Source of the DNA: Gordonia paraffinivorans NBRC 108238
GTDB taxonomy: Bacteria; Actinomycetota; Actinomycetes; Mycobacteriales; Mycobacteriaceae
DNA length: 64,000 bases
Reading direction: 5' to 3'
NCBI RefSeq assembly: GCF_000344155.1
Contig: NZ_BAOQ01000003.1
Span: 1-64,000, forward strand
The notes under the pieces were generated by a model, which was given only the letters and a program-made list of their open reading frames with translations, was not told where the DNA came from and did not search any database. This document shows, piece by piece, positions 1 through 8,840 of the stretch (position 1 is the stretch's first letter; each line of letters begins with the position of its first letter). The translations under genes and the position numbers were made by a program.

Positions 1-125
1 GTGCGCCCCGAATCGGCAGCAGGGCCGTAGCCTTCTGTGCGGTGGAGTGCATGGTGTGGTTCGGGCATCTCTGGTGATGAACCGTCGTGGCCCGCGGTCG
101 GATGTCGCACCGCGAGGTTGGGGCC

Positions 126-1598
126 TCAGTGGTGCTCGCGCGGAGTGTCAGGGGCCGGGCGGTACGGTATCGAGTCGCTGATCCGTGAGTCCACGTTCAA
201 CGGTCTACCGATCTGGGGGAACGCTCTCTGCGGGCATGCGTCTCGTTCGCACACCTTGCAGCCCGCGCCGATCGGGACCATCGTTCTGGGATCGTGCAGA
301 TCGACGCCGGTCGAGTAGACGAGTTTGTGTGCGTGTGTGAGGTCACATCCCAGTCCGACCGCAAAGGTCTTGCGGGTTCCCAGGTACGACGATCGTCCGT
401 CGTCGGTGGTCCGCGCGACCCAGAAGTAGGAACGGCCATCGGGCATCTGAGACACCTGGATGTGGATGCGGCCGGGGGCGGTGAACGCGTCGTGAACCAC
501 CCAGAGCGGGCAGCTACCGCCGACTCGTGAGAAGTGAAAAGCGGTTGCGGACTGACGTTTTGAAATATTGCCGGCGCGGTCGGTGCGTACGAAGATGAAC
601 GGCACACCCTGGTTTCCCGGTCGTTGAAGCGTCGACAGGCGGTGGCAGACCGTCTCGAACCCCACCTCGAAGTGGAGGCCGAGCATCTCGATGTCGTAGT
701 GCCACTCCTCGGCGGCGTGCAGAAACCGGCTGTAGGGAAGGATTAGTGCGCCGGCGAAGTAGTTCGCGAGACCGATGCGGGCTACTGGTACCGAAGTCTG
801 GCTCAGTCGGTCGGCGCCGGCGATCAGCCGCTCGATCAGAACGTCTTGGGTCATGAGTGCGATCTGCGTCGCCATCTGGAAAGCGCGCTGACCTGAGGTA
901 AGGGTTCGCGCGAGGTAAAGCGTGCGGGTCTCGGTGTCGAAGCGTCGTTTGGGACCGCCCGCGTTACCGGCCCGTGCACCGGGAGGTGCAAGGATCTTGA
1001 CCCGCACGTCGTACTCCGAGGCGAGGAGATCCGTGAGTTGAACGTCGAGTCCGCCGATCGAGAGTCGATGGCCCTCGAACAGGGACTCGGCCGCATCATC
1101 GAGCTCGACGAAGTGATTCTTGTTGTCGTAGAAGAAGTCCCGTACCTCCTCGAACGGCATCGGCGGCAGCGCGGTATTCCCCGGTTCGGTCACATGTGCC
1201 CGATAGGTCTCCAACTCCGTTGTCGCGGAGGACAAGCTGCGATGCATCGACACCAGGGCGTGCGCGACATCGGGCATCCGGGCCACCAGCTCGGCGACCT
1301 CGGACCGGTGGGAGTCGCCTAGGTCGATATGGGGGGCGAGGGCATCGACGACGTCGGCGACCAGACGTGCGTCGCCATCGGCGGAGAAGTAGTTCGGATC
1401 GAGGCCGAACTCCCGGGTCAGTGTCATCAGCACCGGTACCGTGATCGGACGCTGGTCGTTCTCGAGTTGATTGACATAACTGGTCGAGAGATTGATCCGC
1501 CGTGCCAGGGCGGCCTGTGACAGGCCGTGGTCGGCGCGCAGACGCCTCAATCGGGCGCCGACGTAGAGGCGTCCGGTGCCGGTAGAAGTTCTGGCCAT
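126..1598 (-). CDS. prpR: PrpR/RamB-type short-chain fatty acid regulator
   Basis: Transcription regulator of the methylcitrate cycle, 490 aa. Residues about 10-65 form an XRE-type helix-turn-helix ([20 protein letters not shown]). An IrrE/ImmA-like middle region and the family's C-terminal sensing domain follow. Near the C-terminus is the cysteine cluster CKVCERDAC (Cys447, 450, 455), the signature of the mycobacterial PrpR family, where such cysteines bind a 4Fe-4S cluster and the protein responds to propionyl-CoA. It is divergent from prpD, and the 121-bp gap carries repeated GCAA motifs, so it probably activates prpDBC. The ATG lies exactly 7 bases after the minus-strand hexamer TAGTAT (1606-1611), suggesting a leaderless transcript. 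RamB, the glyoxylate/acetate paralogue, is the alternative; gene context favours PrpR. Confidence 0.93.
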   Translation of the reverse strand: MARTSTGTGRLYVGARLRRLRADHGLSQAALARRINLSTSYVNQLENDQRPITVPVLMTLTREFGLDPNYFSADGDARLVADVVDALAPHIDLGDSHRSEVAELVARMPDVAHALVSMHRSLSSATTELETYRAHVTEPGNTALPPMPFEEVRDFFYDNKNHFVELDDAAESLFEGHRLSIGGLDVQLTDLLASEYDVRVKILAPPGARAGNAGGPKRRFDTETRTLYLARTLTSGQRAFQMATQIALMTQDVLIERLIAGADRLSQTSVPVARIGLANYFAGALILPYSRFLHAAEEWHYDIEMLGLHFEVGFETVCHRLSTLQRPGNQGVPFIFVRTDRAGNISKRQSATAFHFSRVGGSCPLWVVHDAFTAPGRIHIQVSQMPDGRSYFWVARTTDDGRSSYLGTRKTFAVGLGCDLTHAHKLVYSTGVDLHDPRTMVPIGAGCKVCERDACPQRAFPQIGRPLNVDSRISDSIPYRPAPDTPREHH

Positions 1599-1633
1599 GT
1601 GGTCGATACTACCGTGTCAGTGCGTTTACAGCG

Positions 1634-1676
1634 TTCGCAAGAGCGCGCAAGAGATTCCGCAAAAATATACATTTGC
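1634..1676. promoter_or_regulatory. Candidate PrpR operator between prpR and prpD
   Basis: The divergent gap holds three direct CGCAA copies (1636, 1646 and 1658), spaced 10 and 12 bases. The last copy is also the left arm of the perfect inverted repeat GCAAA-N8-TTTGC (1659-1663 and 1672-1676). Known PrpR/RamB sites are built on TTTGCAAA-like half-sites, so this matches the adjacent regulator. That PrpR binds here is inference. Confidence 0.6.
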
Positions 1677-1719
1677 CAGCTCTTTCGCTGTTCGTGGTCG
1701 GCTGCGTACGGTGCGAATC

Positions 1720-3222
1720 ATGATCGAACACAAAGTCCGTGTCCGCCGCAGTGCCGACGACTTCCCTCAGTCCGAACACCTCGCCCAGAAGATCGCCGAG
1801 GTCGCCGTCGACCCGGTCGAAGTGCCTGCCGATACCGCCGAGATGATCATCAATCGCATTATCGACAACGCTGCGGTCAGCGCGGCGTCGGCGATGCGGC
1901 GTCCCGTCACCACCGCCCGGGCGCAGGCACTCGCGCACCCCGCGTCTCCAGGGGCCACTGTCTTCGGCGTCAGCGGCCGGGTTTCACCGGAGTGGGCGGC
2001 CTGGGCGAACGGGGTCGCCGTTCGCGAACTCGACTTCCACGACACCTTCCTCGCTGCCGAGTACTCGCATCCGGGCGACAACATCCCGGCCCTCGTGGCG
2101 GTCGCGCAGCACAAGGGCTGTAGCGGAAAGGATCTGATCCGTGGCCTGGCGACGGCCTACGAGATCCAGATCGACCTCGTCCGCGGAATCTCGCTGCACA
2201 AGCACAAGATCGACCATGTCGCCCACCTCGGCCCGTCGGTTGCGGCGGGGATCGGTACGATGCTCGGCCTCGACATCGAGACCATCTATCAGGCCGTCGG
2301 GCAGGCGCTGCATCTGACCACGGCGACGCGGCAATCGCGGAAGGGCCTGATCTCGAGCTGGAAGGCTTTCGCGCCCGCACACGCCGGCAAGATAGGGATC
2401 GAAGCGGTCGACCGCGCGATGCGTGGCGAAGGGGCACCCGCACCGATCTATGAGGGTGAAGATGGTGTCATCGCCTGGCTCCTCGATGGGCCGGATGCCG
2501 AGTACACTGTTCCGTTGCCCGGGCCGGGAGAGCCGAAGCGCGCGATCCTCGACAGTTACACGAAAGAACACTCGGCCGAGTATCAGAGTCAGGCGCCGAT
2601 CGATCTGGCCCGCCGGTTGCGGACACGAATCCCCAACCTCGACGACATCGAATCGATCGTCCTGCACACCTCCAACCACACGCACGTGGTGATCGGAACC
2701 GGATCGAACGACCCGCAGAAGTTCGACCCCGGTGCCAGCCGCGAGACCCTGGATCACTCGGTGATGTACATCTTCGCGGTCGCACTGCAGGACGGCACCT
2801 GGCACCACGAGGCCTCCTACGCCCCGGAGCGGGCCAACCGTCCCGACACGATCGAACTCTGGCGCAAGATCTCGACCGTCGAGGATCCCGAATGGACCCG
2901 GCGCTATCACTCGGAGGACCCCAACGAGAAGGCGTTTGGTGCACGAGCGGTCATCACCATGAAGAACGGTGATGTCATCATCGACGAGCTGGCCGTGGCC
3001 GACGCGCACCCGCTGGGCGCGCGGCCGTTCGGCCGCGAACAGTACACGGCCAAGTTCGCCGCTCTTGCCGAGGGGATCGTCGATGCTGACGAGCAGCGCC
3101 GGTTCCTCGCCGTGGCTGCGAACCTGGCAAATCTGAGTGGCGACGAACTCGCAGGATTGAACGTGTCGGTACTGCCGAACGTGCTCGACAAGGCTCCGAT
3201 CCTCCCCGAGGGAATCTTCTGA
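1720..3222 (+). CDS. prpD: 2-methylcitrate dehydratase PrpD
   Basis: Dehydrates 2-methylcitrate to 2-methyl-cis-aconitate in the methylcitrate cycle, which detoxifies and uses propionyl-CoA; cytoplasmic. The protein is 500 aa, typical of the MmgE/PrpD family, and the residues [15 protein letters not shown] and [20 protein letters not shown] are family-like. The open frame extends to 1576, but [15 protein letters not shown] at ATG 1720 gives the expected family N-terminus; GTG 1711 is the alternative. It is the first gene of prpD-prpB-prpC: its TGA shares one base with the prpB ATG. The upstream gap carries the candidate PrpR operator. Confidence 0.95.
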   Translation: MIEHKVRVRRSADDFPQSEHLAQKIAEVAVDPVEVPADTAEMIINRIIDNAAVSAASAMRRPVTTARAQALAHPASPGATVFGVSGRVSPEWAAWANGVAVRELDFHDTFLAAEYSHPGDNIPALVAVAQHKGCSGKDLIRGLATAYEIQIDLVRGISLHKHKIDHVAHLGPSVAAGIGTMLGLDIETIYQAVGQALHLTTATRQSRKGLISSWKAFAPAHAGKIGIEAVDRAMRGEGAPAPIYEGEDGVIAWLLDGPDAEYTVPLPGPGEPKRAILDSYTKEHSAEYQSQAPIDLARRLRTRIPNLDDIESIVLHTSNHTHVVIGTGSNDPQKFDPGASRETLDHSVMYIFAVALQDGTWHHEASYAPERANRPDTIELWRKISTVEDPEWTRRYHSEDPNEKAFGARAVITMKNGDVIIDELAVADAHPLGARPFGREQYTAKFAALAEGIVDADEQRRFLAVAANLANLSGDELAGLNVSVLPNVLDKAPILPEGIF

Positions 3223-4148
3223 TGAGCGGGAGCCAGGGACTGTTCTCGTCGACTGTCGATGCGCATGCCAAGCGTCGCGCGCTGCGGGCGGGTCTTGCCT
3301 CGGGGACGTTGCAGCGCTGGCCCGGTGCCTTCTCTCCGCTGGTCGCAAAGCTGATCGCCGATGTCGGGTTCGAGGGCGTGTATGTCTCCGGCGCGGTGCT
3401 CTCCGCCGATCTCGGACTGCCCGACATCGGACTCACCACGCTGTCCGAGGTCGCCAATCGCGGCGGCCAGATCGCGCGGGCGACCGAACTGCCGACGCTC
3501 ATCGATGCCGACACCGGGTTCGGGGAACCGATGAATGCGGCGCGCACCATCGCGTCGCTCGAGGACGCGGGTCTGGCCGGATGCCATCTCGAGGATCAGG
3601 TGAATCCGAAACGGTGCGGCCACCTCGACGGCAAGGCTGTGGTCCCGACCGAGGTGATGCTCCGCCGGATCGGAGCTGCGGTATCGGCCCGCCGGGACAC
3701 GGACTTCGTGATCTGCGCTCGCACGGACGCACGGGCGCTCGAGGGGATCGACGCCGCGACCGACCGGGCGAAGGCCTACGTCGACGCCGGTGCGGACATG
3801 ATCTTCACCGAGGCACTGCGTGATCTGTCGGAGTTCGAGGCGTTCCGTAAAGCGGTGGATGTGCCCTTGCTGGCCAATATGACGGAGTTCGGAAAGTCGG
3901 AACTGCTGACCGCGGAACAACTGTCCGGCATCGGATACAACGCCGTCATCTACCCGGTCACCACGCTGCGTATCGCGATGGGCGCGGTTGAGGACGGCCT
4001 CCGTGAGATCCGCTCGTGCGGAACACAATCGAGACTTCTCGACAAGATGCAGCACCGTAAGCGCCTCTACGAGCTGCTCCGCTACCCCGACTACAACACC
4101 TTCGATTCAGCCCTGTTCAACTTCACCATCGAGGAGGTGCGCTCATGA
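3222..4148 (+). CDS. prpB: Methylisocitrate lyase PrpB
   Basis: Cleaves 2-methylisocitrate into pyruvate and succinate, the last step of the methylcitrate cycle. At 308 aa it belongs to the isocitrate lyase/PEP mutase superfamily. Visible signatures are the metal- and substrate-binding DADTGFGEP at residues 95-103 and the catalytic loop KRCGH with Cys132, the true lyase signature. The start overlaps the prpD stop by one base and the end overlaps prpC by 4 bases (ATGA), so translation is probably coupled. In mycobacteria isocitrate lyase can do this reaction; a dedicated PrpB here suggests the pathway is separate from the glyoxylate shunt. Confidence 0.96.
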   Translation: MSGSQGLFSSTVDAHAKRRALRAGLASGTLQRWPGAFSPLVAKLIADVGFEGVYVSGAVLSADLGLPDIGLTTLSEVANRGGQIARATELPTLIDADTGFGEPMNAARTIASLEDAGLAGCHLEDQVNPKRCGHLDGKAVVPTEVMLRRIGAAVSARRDTDFVICARTDARALEGIDAATDRAKAYVDAGADMIFTEALRDLSEFEAFRKAVDVPLLANMTEFGKSELLTAEQLSGIGYNAVIYPVTTLRIAMGAVEDGLREIRSCGTQSRLLDKMQHRKRLYELLRYPDYNTFDSALFNFTIEEVRS

Positions 4149-5287
4149 GTGTCACAGAGTCTCCGGCAGCGCCGACGCGCCGGATCATCCACAAGGGGCT
4201 CGCCGGCGTCGTCGTGGACACGACCGCGATCTCCAAGGTCGTCCCCGAGACCAACTCGTTGATCTATCGCGGTTACCCGGTTCAGGATCTCGCGGCCCGC
4301 TGCTCCTTCGAGGAGGTCGCCTACCTGCTGTGGTACGGCGAGCTCCCGACCTCGCTTCAGCTCGAGGCGTTCGTCCAGAAGGAGCGGGCCTCGCGACGTG
4401 TCGGCAGAGGACTGCTGGCGCTGCTGGCGAAGCTGCCGGAGACGTGCCATCCGATGGATGTCGTCCGTACTGCCATCAGCTACCTCGGCGCGGACGATCC
4501 GCTCGAGGACCAGACGGACGAGCGTGCCAACCTCGATAAGGCGATCCGATTGTTCGCCGTCCTGCCGACGATCGTCGCCGCCGACATGCGGCGTCGGCGC
4601 GGACTGGAGCCGCTCGCGCCGCACAGTCACCTCGGCTATGTGGAGAACTTCTTCACCATGTGTTTCGGTGAGGCGGGGGATCCCGTCCTGCGCAACGCCT
4701 TCGAGAAGTCGATGATCCTCTACGCGGAGCACAGCTTCAACGCCTCGACATTCGCGGCGCGCGTGGTCACCTCCACCAGGTCGGACATGTACAGCGCGGT
4801 CACCGCTGCCATCGGTGCGCTGAAGGGCTCCCTGCACGGGGGTGCCAACGAGGCCGTCATGTACGACATGATCGAGATCGATCGCTCGGAACGCGCTCGA
4901 GAATGGCTACAGGGCAAGCTCGCCCGCAAGGAGAAGGTGATGGGATTCGGTCATCGTGTCTACAAGAACGGTGACTCGCGAGTCCCGACCATGAAAGCGG
5001 CGCTCGTGGAGGTCTCGGAGCACCTCGGGGACAGCCGATGGCTCGAGATCTATCACGAACTCGAGGACGAGATGAACGCGCGCACCGGGATCAAACCGAA
5101 CCTGGATTTCCCCACCGGGCCCGCCTATCACCTGATGGGCTTCGACATCGGTTCGTTCACGCCGATGTTCGTGATGAGCCGGATCACCGGTTGGACGGCA
5201 CACATCATCGAGCAGGTGTCGGCGAATGCGCTCATCCGGCCCCTGAGTGAGTACTCCGGGCATCCGCAGCGTGCCTTGGGTACGTGA
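4145..5287 (+). CDS. prpC: 2-methylcitrate synthase PrpC
   Basis: Condenses propionyl-CoA with oxaloacetate to 2-methylcitrate. The 380-aa citrate-synthase fold keeps the catalytic triad: His231 in LHGGANE, His270 in GFGHRVYK and Asp321 in PNLDFPTG. Its position directly behind prpD and prpB with a 4-base overlap, plus its short length and lack of the N-terminal extension seen in GltA2 (32546-33868), identify it as PrpC and not the TCA-cycle enzyme. It probably also has some citrate synthase activity, as family members do. This is one of three citrate-synthase paralogues in the window. Confidence 0.94.
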   Translation: MSVTESPAAPTRRIIHKGLAGVVVDTTAISKVVPETNSLIYRGYPVQDLAARCSFEEVAYLLWYGELPTSLQLEAFVQKERASRRVGRGLLALLAKLPETCHPMDVVRTAISYLGADDPLEDQTDERANLDKAIRLFAVLPTIVAADMRRRRGLEPLAPHSHLGYVENFFTMCFGEAGDPVLRNAFEKSMILYAEHSFNASTFAARVVTSTRSDMYSAVTAAIGALKGSLHGGANEAVMYDMIEIDRSERAREWLQGKLARKEKVMGFGHRVYKNGDSRVPTMKAALVEVSEHLGDSRWLEIYHELEDEMNARTGIKPNLDFPTGPAYHLMGFDIGSFTPMFVMSRITGWTAHIIEQVSANALIRPLSEYSGHPQRALGT

Positions 5288-5396
5288 ACCGGGAACAGCG
5301 CGTAACCACCATGCTTGCCGGGGCCCGGCCGACCCATCCGGTCGCGACCGGGCCCCGGTGGGTGCGATCGACATGACAAGAGGGAAGAGTCACCAC

Positions 5397-8300
5397 GTGT
5401 TCGACAAGGTTCTGGTCGCCAATCGTGGCGAGATCGCGGTCCGCGCATTCCGCGCGGCGTATGAACTCGGCGCGCGGACTGTTGCGGTCTATCCATACGA
5501 GGACAGGAATTCGCCTCACCGATTGAAGGCCGACGAGGCATACCAGATCGGTGTGCCCGGACATCCGGTCCGAGCGTACCTATCGGTGGACGAGATCATC
5601 GGTGCGGCAATCCGATCGGGCGCGGGCGCGGTGTATCCGGGGTATGGGTTCCTCTCCGAAAACCCCCGTCTCGCCGCAGCCTGCGTCGAGGCCGGCATCA
5701 CGTTCGTGGGGCCCGATCCCGAAGTCCTCAGACTGGCCGGGAACAAGGCGCGGGCGGTGGCGGCGGCGCGTGAAGCCGGACTGCCGGTCCTCGCGTCCAC
5801 GGTGCCGTCGTCCGATGTGGACGAGTTGGTGTCTGCCGCGAAGGACATCCGTTTCCCGGTGTTCGTGAAGGCCGTCGCCGGCGGAGGCGGACGTGGCATG
5901 CGCCGCGTCAAGTGCCTGGGGGATCTACCTGAGGCGATCGCCGTGGCATCGCGAGAGGCCGAGGCGGCGTTCGGGGATCCGACGGTGTTCCTCGAACAAG
6001 CGGTGGTCGACGCCCGCCACATCGAGGTGCAGATTCTGGCCGATCATCAGGGCAATGTTATCCACCTCTTCGAGCGTGATTGCAGCCTGCAACGACGACA
6101 CCAGAAGGTCGTCGAGGTCGCGCCGGCGCCCGGGCTCAGTCCTGGACTGCGCGACCGCATCTGCGCGGATGCGGTCAGGTTCGCCGCGCACATCGGTTAC
6201 TCGTGCGCGGGAACGGTGGAGTTCCTGCTCGATCGAGACGGCAATCACGTGTTCATCGAGATGAACCCGCGAATCCAGGTGGAACATACCGTCACCGAGG
6301 AAATCACCGACGTCGACCTCGTCCAGTCCCAGCTACGCATCGCCGCCGGTGAGAGTCTCGCGGACCTCGGTCTGGCACAGGAATCCATCGCGATCCGCGG
6401 TGCTGCCCTGCAGTGCCGCATCACCACCGAGGACCCGGCCAACGGGTTCCGTCCGGGCACCGGCCGGATCACCGCATACCGAACGCCCGGGGGAGCCGGC
6501 GTGCGGCTCGACGGGAGCGCGGTACTCGGTGCCGAGGTGGCGGCGCACTTCGATTCGATGCTGGTGAAACTGACCTGCCGCGGCCGCGACCTCGCCACTG
6601 CGGCAGCGCGTGCGCGTCGCGCGGTGGCCGAGTTCCGGATTCGCGGAGTGGCCACGAACATCCCGTTCCTCCAAGCGGTTCTCGACGACCCCGATTTCCG
6701 GGCCGGCCGCGTCACGACGTCGTTCATCGAGGAGCGCCCCAGCCTGTTGACGGCTCGAACGTCGGCGGACCGGGCCACCCGGCTCCTCGAATATCTCGCG
6801 GATGTCACCGTGAACAAACCTCACGGAGACCATCCCTCGACGGTGTATCCGCGCGACAAGCTCCCCACGGTGGACCAGGGATTGCTCGCGACACCGCGTC
6901 CGGGCTCGCGGCAACGTCTCCTCGAACTCGGGCCCGAGGGCTTCGCGGCGGACCTGCGGGCGCGGAAGCAGCTGGGTGTCACCGACACGACCTTCCGTGA
7001 CGCGCACCAGTCGTTGCTGGCGACCAGGGTCCGTACGAGCGAGCTGATCGCGGTGGCGCCGTATGTCGCGGCGCTGACGCCGGAACTGCTCTCGGTGGAG
7101 TGCTGGGGCGGTGCGACCTACGACGTGGCGCTGCGGTTCCTCAAGGAGGATCCGTGGGAACGCTTGGCGCAGATGCGTGAGGCAATGCCGAATATCTGCC
7201 TGCAGATGCTGCTGCGCGGCGCCAACACCGTCGGCTACACCCCTTATCCGACCCAGGTCACGACCGCTTTCGTCCAGGAAGCGACCTCGACCGGCATCGA
7301 TATCTTCCGGATCTTCGACGCGCTCAACAACGTCGAGGCGATGCGACCGGCCATCGACGCCGTGCGCGAGACCGGGACCGCGGTGGCCGAGGTGGCGTTG
7401 AGCTACACGGGTGATCTCACTGATCCGGGCGAAGACCTGTACACCCTCGACTACTACCTCAAGTTGGCCGAGCAGATCGTCTCCGCCGGGGCCCATATCC
7501 TGGCGATCAAGGACATGGCAGGACTGCTACGGCCTCCCGCGGCTAGGCGTCTGGTGGGTGCGTTGCGTGCCGAGTTCGATCTGCCCATCCATGTCCACAC
7601 CCACGACACGCCCGGTGGCCAACTGGCCACCTATCTCGCGGCCTGGGAAGCCGGCGCGGACGCGGTCGACGGTGCGTCCGCCGCATTGGCGGGCACCACG
7701 AGTCAGCCGGCATTGTCGGCGATCGTCGCCGCGACGGCCAACACCGAGCGGGACACCGGTCTGGATCTCTCGGCGGTCTGTGACCTGGAGCCCTACTGGG
7801 AAGCTCTCCGACAGGTGTACGCACCGTTCGAGTCTGGTATTCCTGCTCCGACGGGGCGTGTCTACACACACGAGATCCCCGGAGGGCAACTGTCGAACCT
7901 GCGGCAGCAGGCGATGGCGCTCGGCTTGGGCGACCGGTTCGAGGCCGTGGAGAGGGCATACGCGGATGCAGACCAGATGCTCGGGGGACTCATCAAGGTC
8001 ACCCCGTCGTCGAAGGTCGTCGGCGATCTCGCGCTGGCCCTGGTGGGGCGGGGTGTCAGCGCCGCTGAGTTCACTCGGAATCCAGCGGCCTACGACATCC
8101 CCGACTCGGTGATCGGTTTCCTGCGAGGGGAACTCGGCGATCCCGCGGGCGGCTGGCCGGAACCGTTGCGTACCAAAGCGCTTGCCGGACGCGAGGTGGG
8201 GGTGAGGAGCCTCGGGCTCGAACCGGAGGATGAGCGGCGGCTCCAGAACCCGGGCGCGGAGCGGCGGGCAACGCTGAATCGTCTGCTCTTCCCGGGGCCG

Positions 8301-8786
8301 ACGAGCGAGTTCGAGGAGCATCGCCGGAGATACGGCGACACCTTCCGGTTGTCGGCGAACCAGTTCTTTTACGGCGTGCGTCACGGCGAGGAACACCGGG
8401 TCGAGCTCGAACCCGGGGTCGAGCTGATCATCGCGCTCGAGGCGATCGGCGAACCGGACGAGCGGGGGATGCGCACGGTCATGTGCGTCCTCAACGGGCA
8501 GTTGCGGCCGGTGCGGGTTCGGGACCGCTCGGTCGGCGTCGAGGTCGCGACGGCGGAAAAGGCCGACCCGAACGACTCCGGACACATCGCCGCTCCATTC
8601 GCGGGTGTCGTGAGTGTCGCCGTGTCGGTGGGTGACGAGGTGCCGCCGGGCGGCCGGGTCGCGGGCATCGAGGCGATGAAGATGGAGTCGACGATCACCG
8701 CACCGCGCGGCGGCACCGTGGTCAGGGTTGCCGTCGGCGGTGACTCCCAGGTCGAGGCGGGCGACCTGATCGTTGAAGTTCGTTGA
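5397..8786 (+). CDS. pyc: Pyruvate carboxylase
   Basis: Biotin-dependent carboxylation of pyruvate to oxaloacetate, the main anaplerotic step; about 1129 aa in one chain. Order: biotin carboxylase (residues 1-450; FDKVLVANRGEIAVRAFRAA, ATP loop GGGGRGMR, IEMNPRIQVEHTVTE), carboxyltransferase (about 530-810; TDTTFRDAHQSLLATRVRT, HTHDTPGGQ), and C-terminal biotinyl domain with EAMKMES, biotin-accepting Lys1095. GTG 5397 is preferred over ATG 5373 because AGGGAAG lies about 9 bases upstream and the family begins MF-KVLVANRGEIA. It lies 109 bases behind prpC on the same strand, so it may be cotranscribed. It could refill the oxaloacetate PrpC consumes, using pyruvate released by PrpB. A perfect terminator follows. 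Confidence 0.96.
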   Translation: MFDKVLVANRGEIAVRAFRAAYELGARTVAVYPYEDRNSPHRLKADEAYQIGVPGHPVRAYLSVDEIIGAAIRSGAGAVYPGYGFLSENPRLAAACVEAGITFVGPDPEVLRLAGNKARAVAAAREAGLPVLASTVPSSDVDELVSAAKDIRFPVFVKAVAGGGGRGMRRVKCLGDLPEAIAVASREAEAAFGDPTVFLEQAVVDARHIEVQILADHQGNVIHLFERDCSLQRRHQKVVEVAPAPGLSPGLRDRICADAVRFAAHIGYSCAGTVEFLLDRDGNHVFIEMNPRIQVEHTVTEEITDVDLVQSQLRIAAGESLADLGLAQESIAIRGAALQCRITTEDPANGFRPGTGRITAYRTPGGAGVRLDGSAVLGAEVAAHFDSMLVKLTCRGRDLATAAARARRAVAEFRIRGVATNIPFLQAVLDDPDFRAGRVTTSFIEERPSLLTARTSADRATRLLEYLADVTVNKPHGDHPSTVYPRDKLPTVDQGLLATPRPGSRQRLLELGPEGFAADLRARKQLGVTDTTFRDAHQSLLATRVRTSELIAVAPYVAALTPELLSVECWGGATYDVALRFLKEDPWERLAQMREAMPNICLQMLLRGANTVGYTPYPTQVTTAFVQEATSTGIDIFRIFDALNNVEAMRPAIDAVRETGTAVAEVALSYTGDLTDPGEDLYTLDYYLKLAEQIVSAGAHILAIKDMAGLLRPPAARRLVGALRAEFDLPIHVHTHDTPGGQLATYLAAWEAGADAVDGASAALAGTTSQPALSAIVAATANTERDTGLDLSAVCDLEPYWEALRQVYAPFESGIPAPTGRVYTHEIPGGQLSNLRQQAMALGLGDRFEAVERAYADADQMLGGLIKVTPSSKVVGDLALALVGRGVSAAEFTRNPAAYDIPDSVIGFLRGELGDPAGGWPEPLRTKALAGREVGVRSLGLEPEDERRLQNPGAERRATLNRLLFPGPTSEFEEHRRRYGDTFRLSANQFFYGVRHGEEHRVELEPGVELIIALEAIGEPDERGMRTVMCVLNGQLRPVRVRDRSVGVEVATAEKADPNDSGHIAAPFAGVVSVAVSVGDEVPPGGRVAGIEAMKMESTITAPRGGTVVRVAVGGDSQVEAGDLIVEVR

Positions 8787-8794
8787 GTGGCAAC

Positions 8795-8837
8795 GAGACC
8801 GGCCATCGTCGTCTGAAAGACGACGATGGCCGGTCTC
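8795..8837. terminator. Bidirectional terminator between pyc and metE
   Basis: A perfect 19-bp stem, GAGACCGGCCATCGTCGTC with its exact complement, and a 5-base loop TGAAA fill the 54-bp gap between the convergent pyc and metE genes. There is no clear T-run on either side, as is common in high-GC actinomycetes. It should stop both transcripts. Confidence 0.85.
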
Positions 8838-8840
8838 ATG

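Noticed and set aside
1-125. 3' end of a gene at the left edge
   Set aside because: No frame carries recognisable protein sequence before the prpR stop; nothing to annotate.
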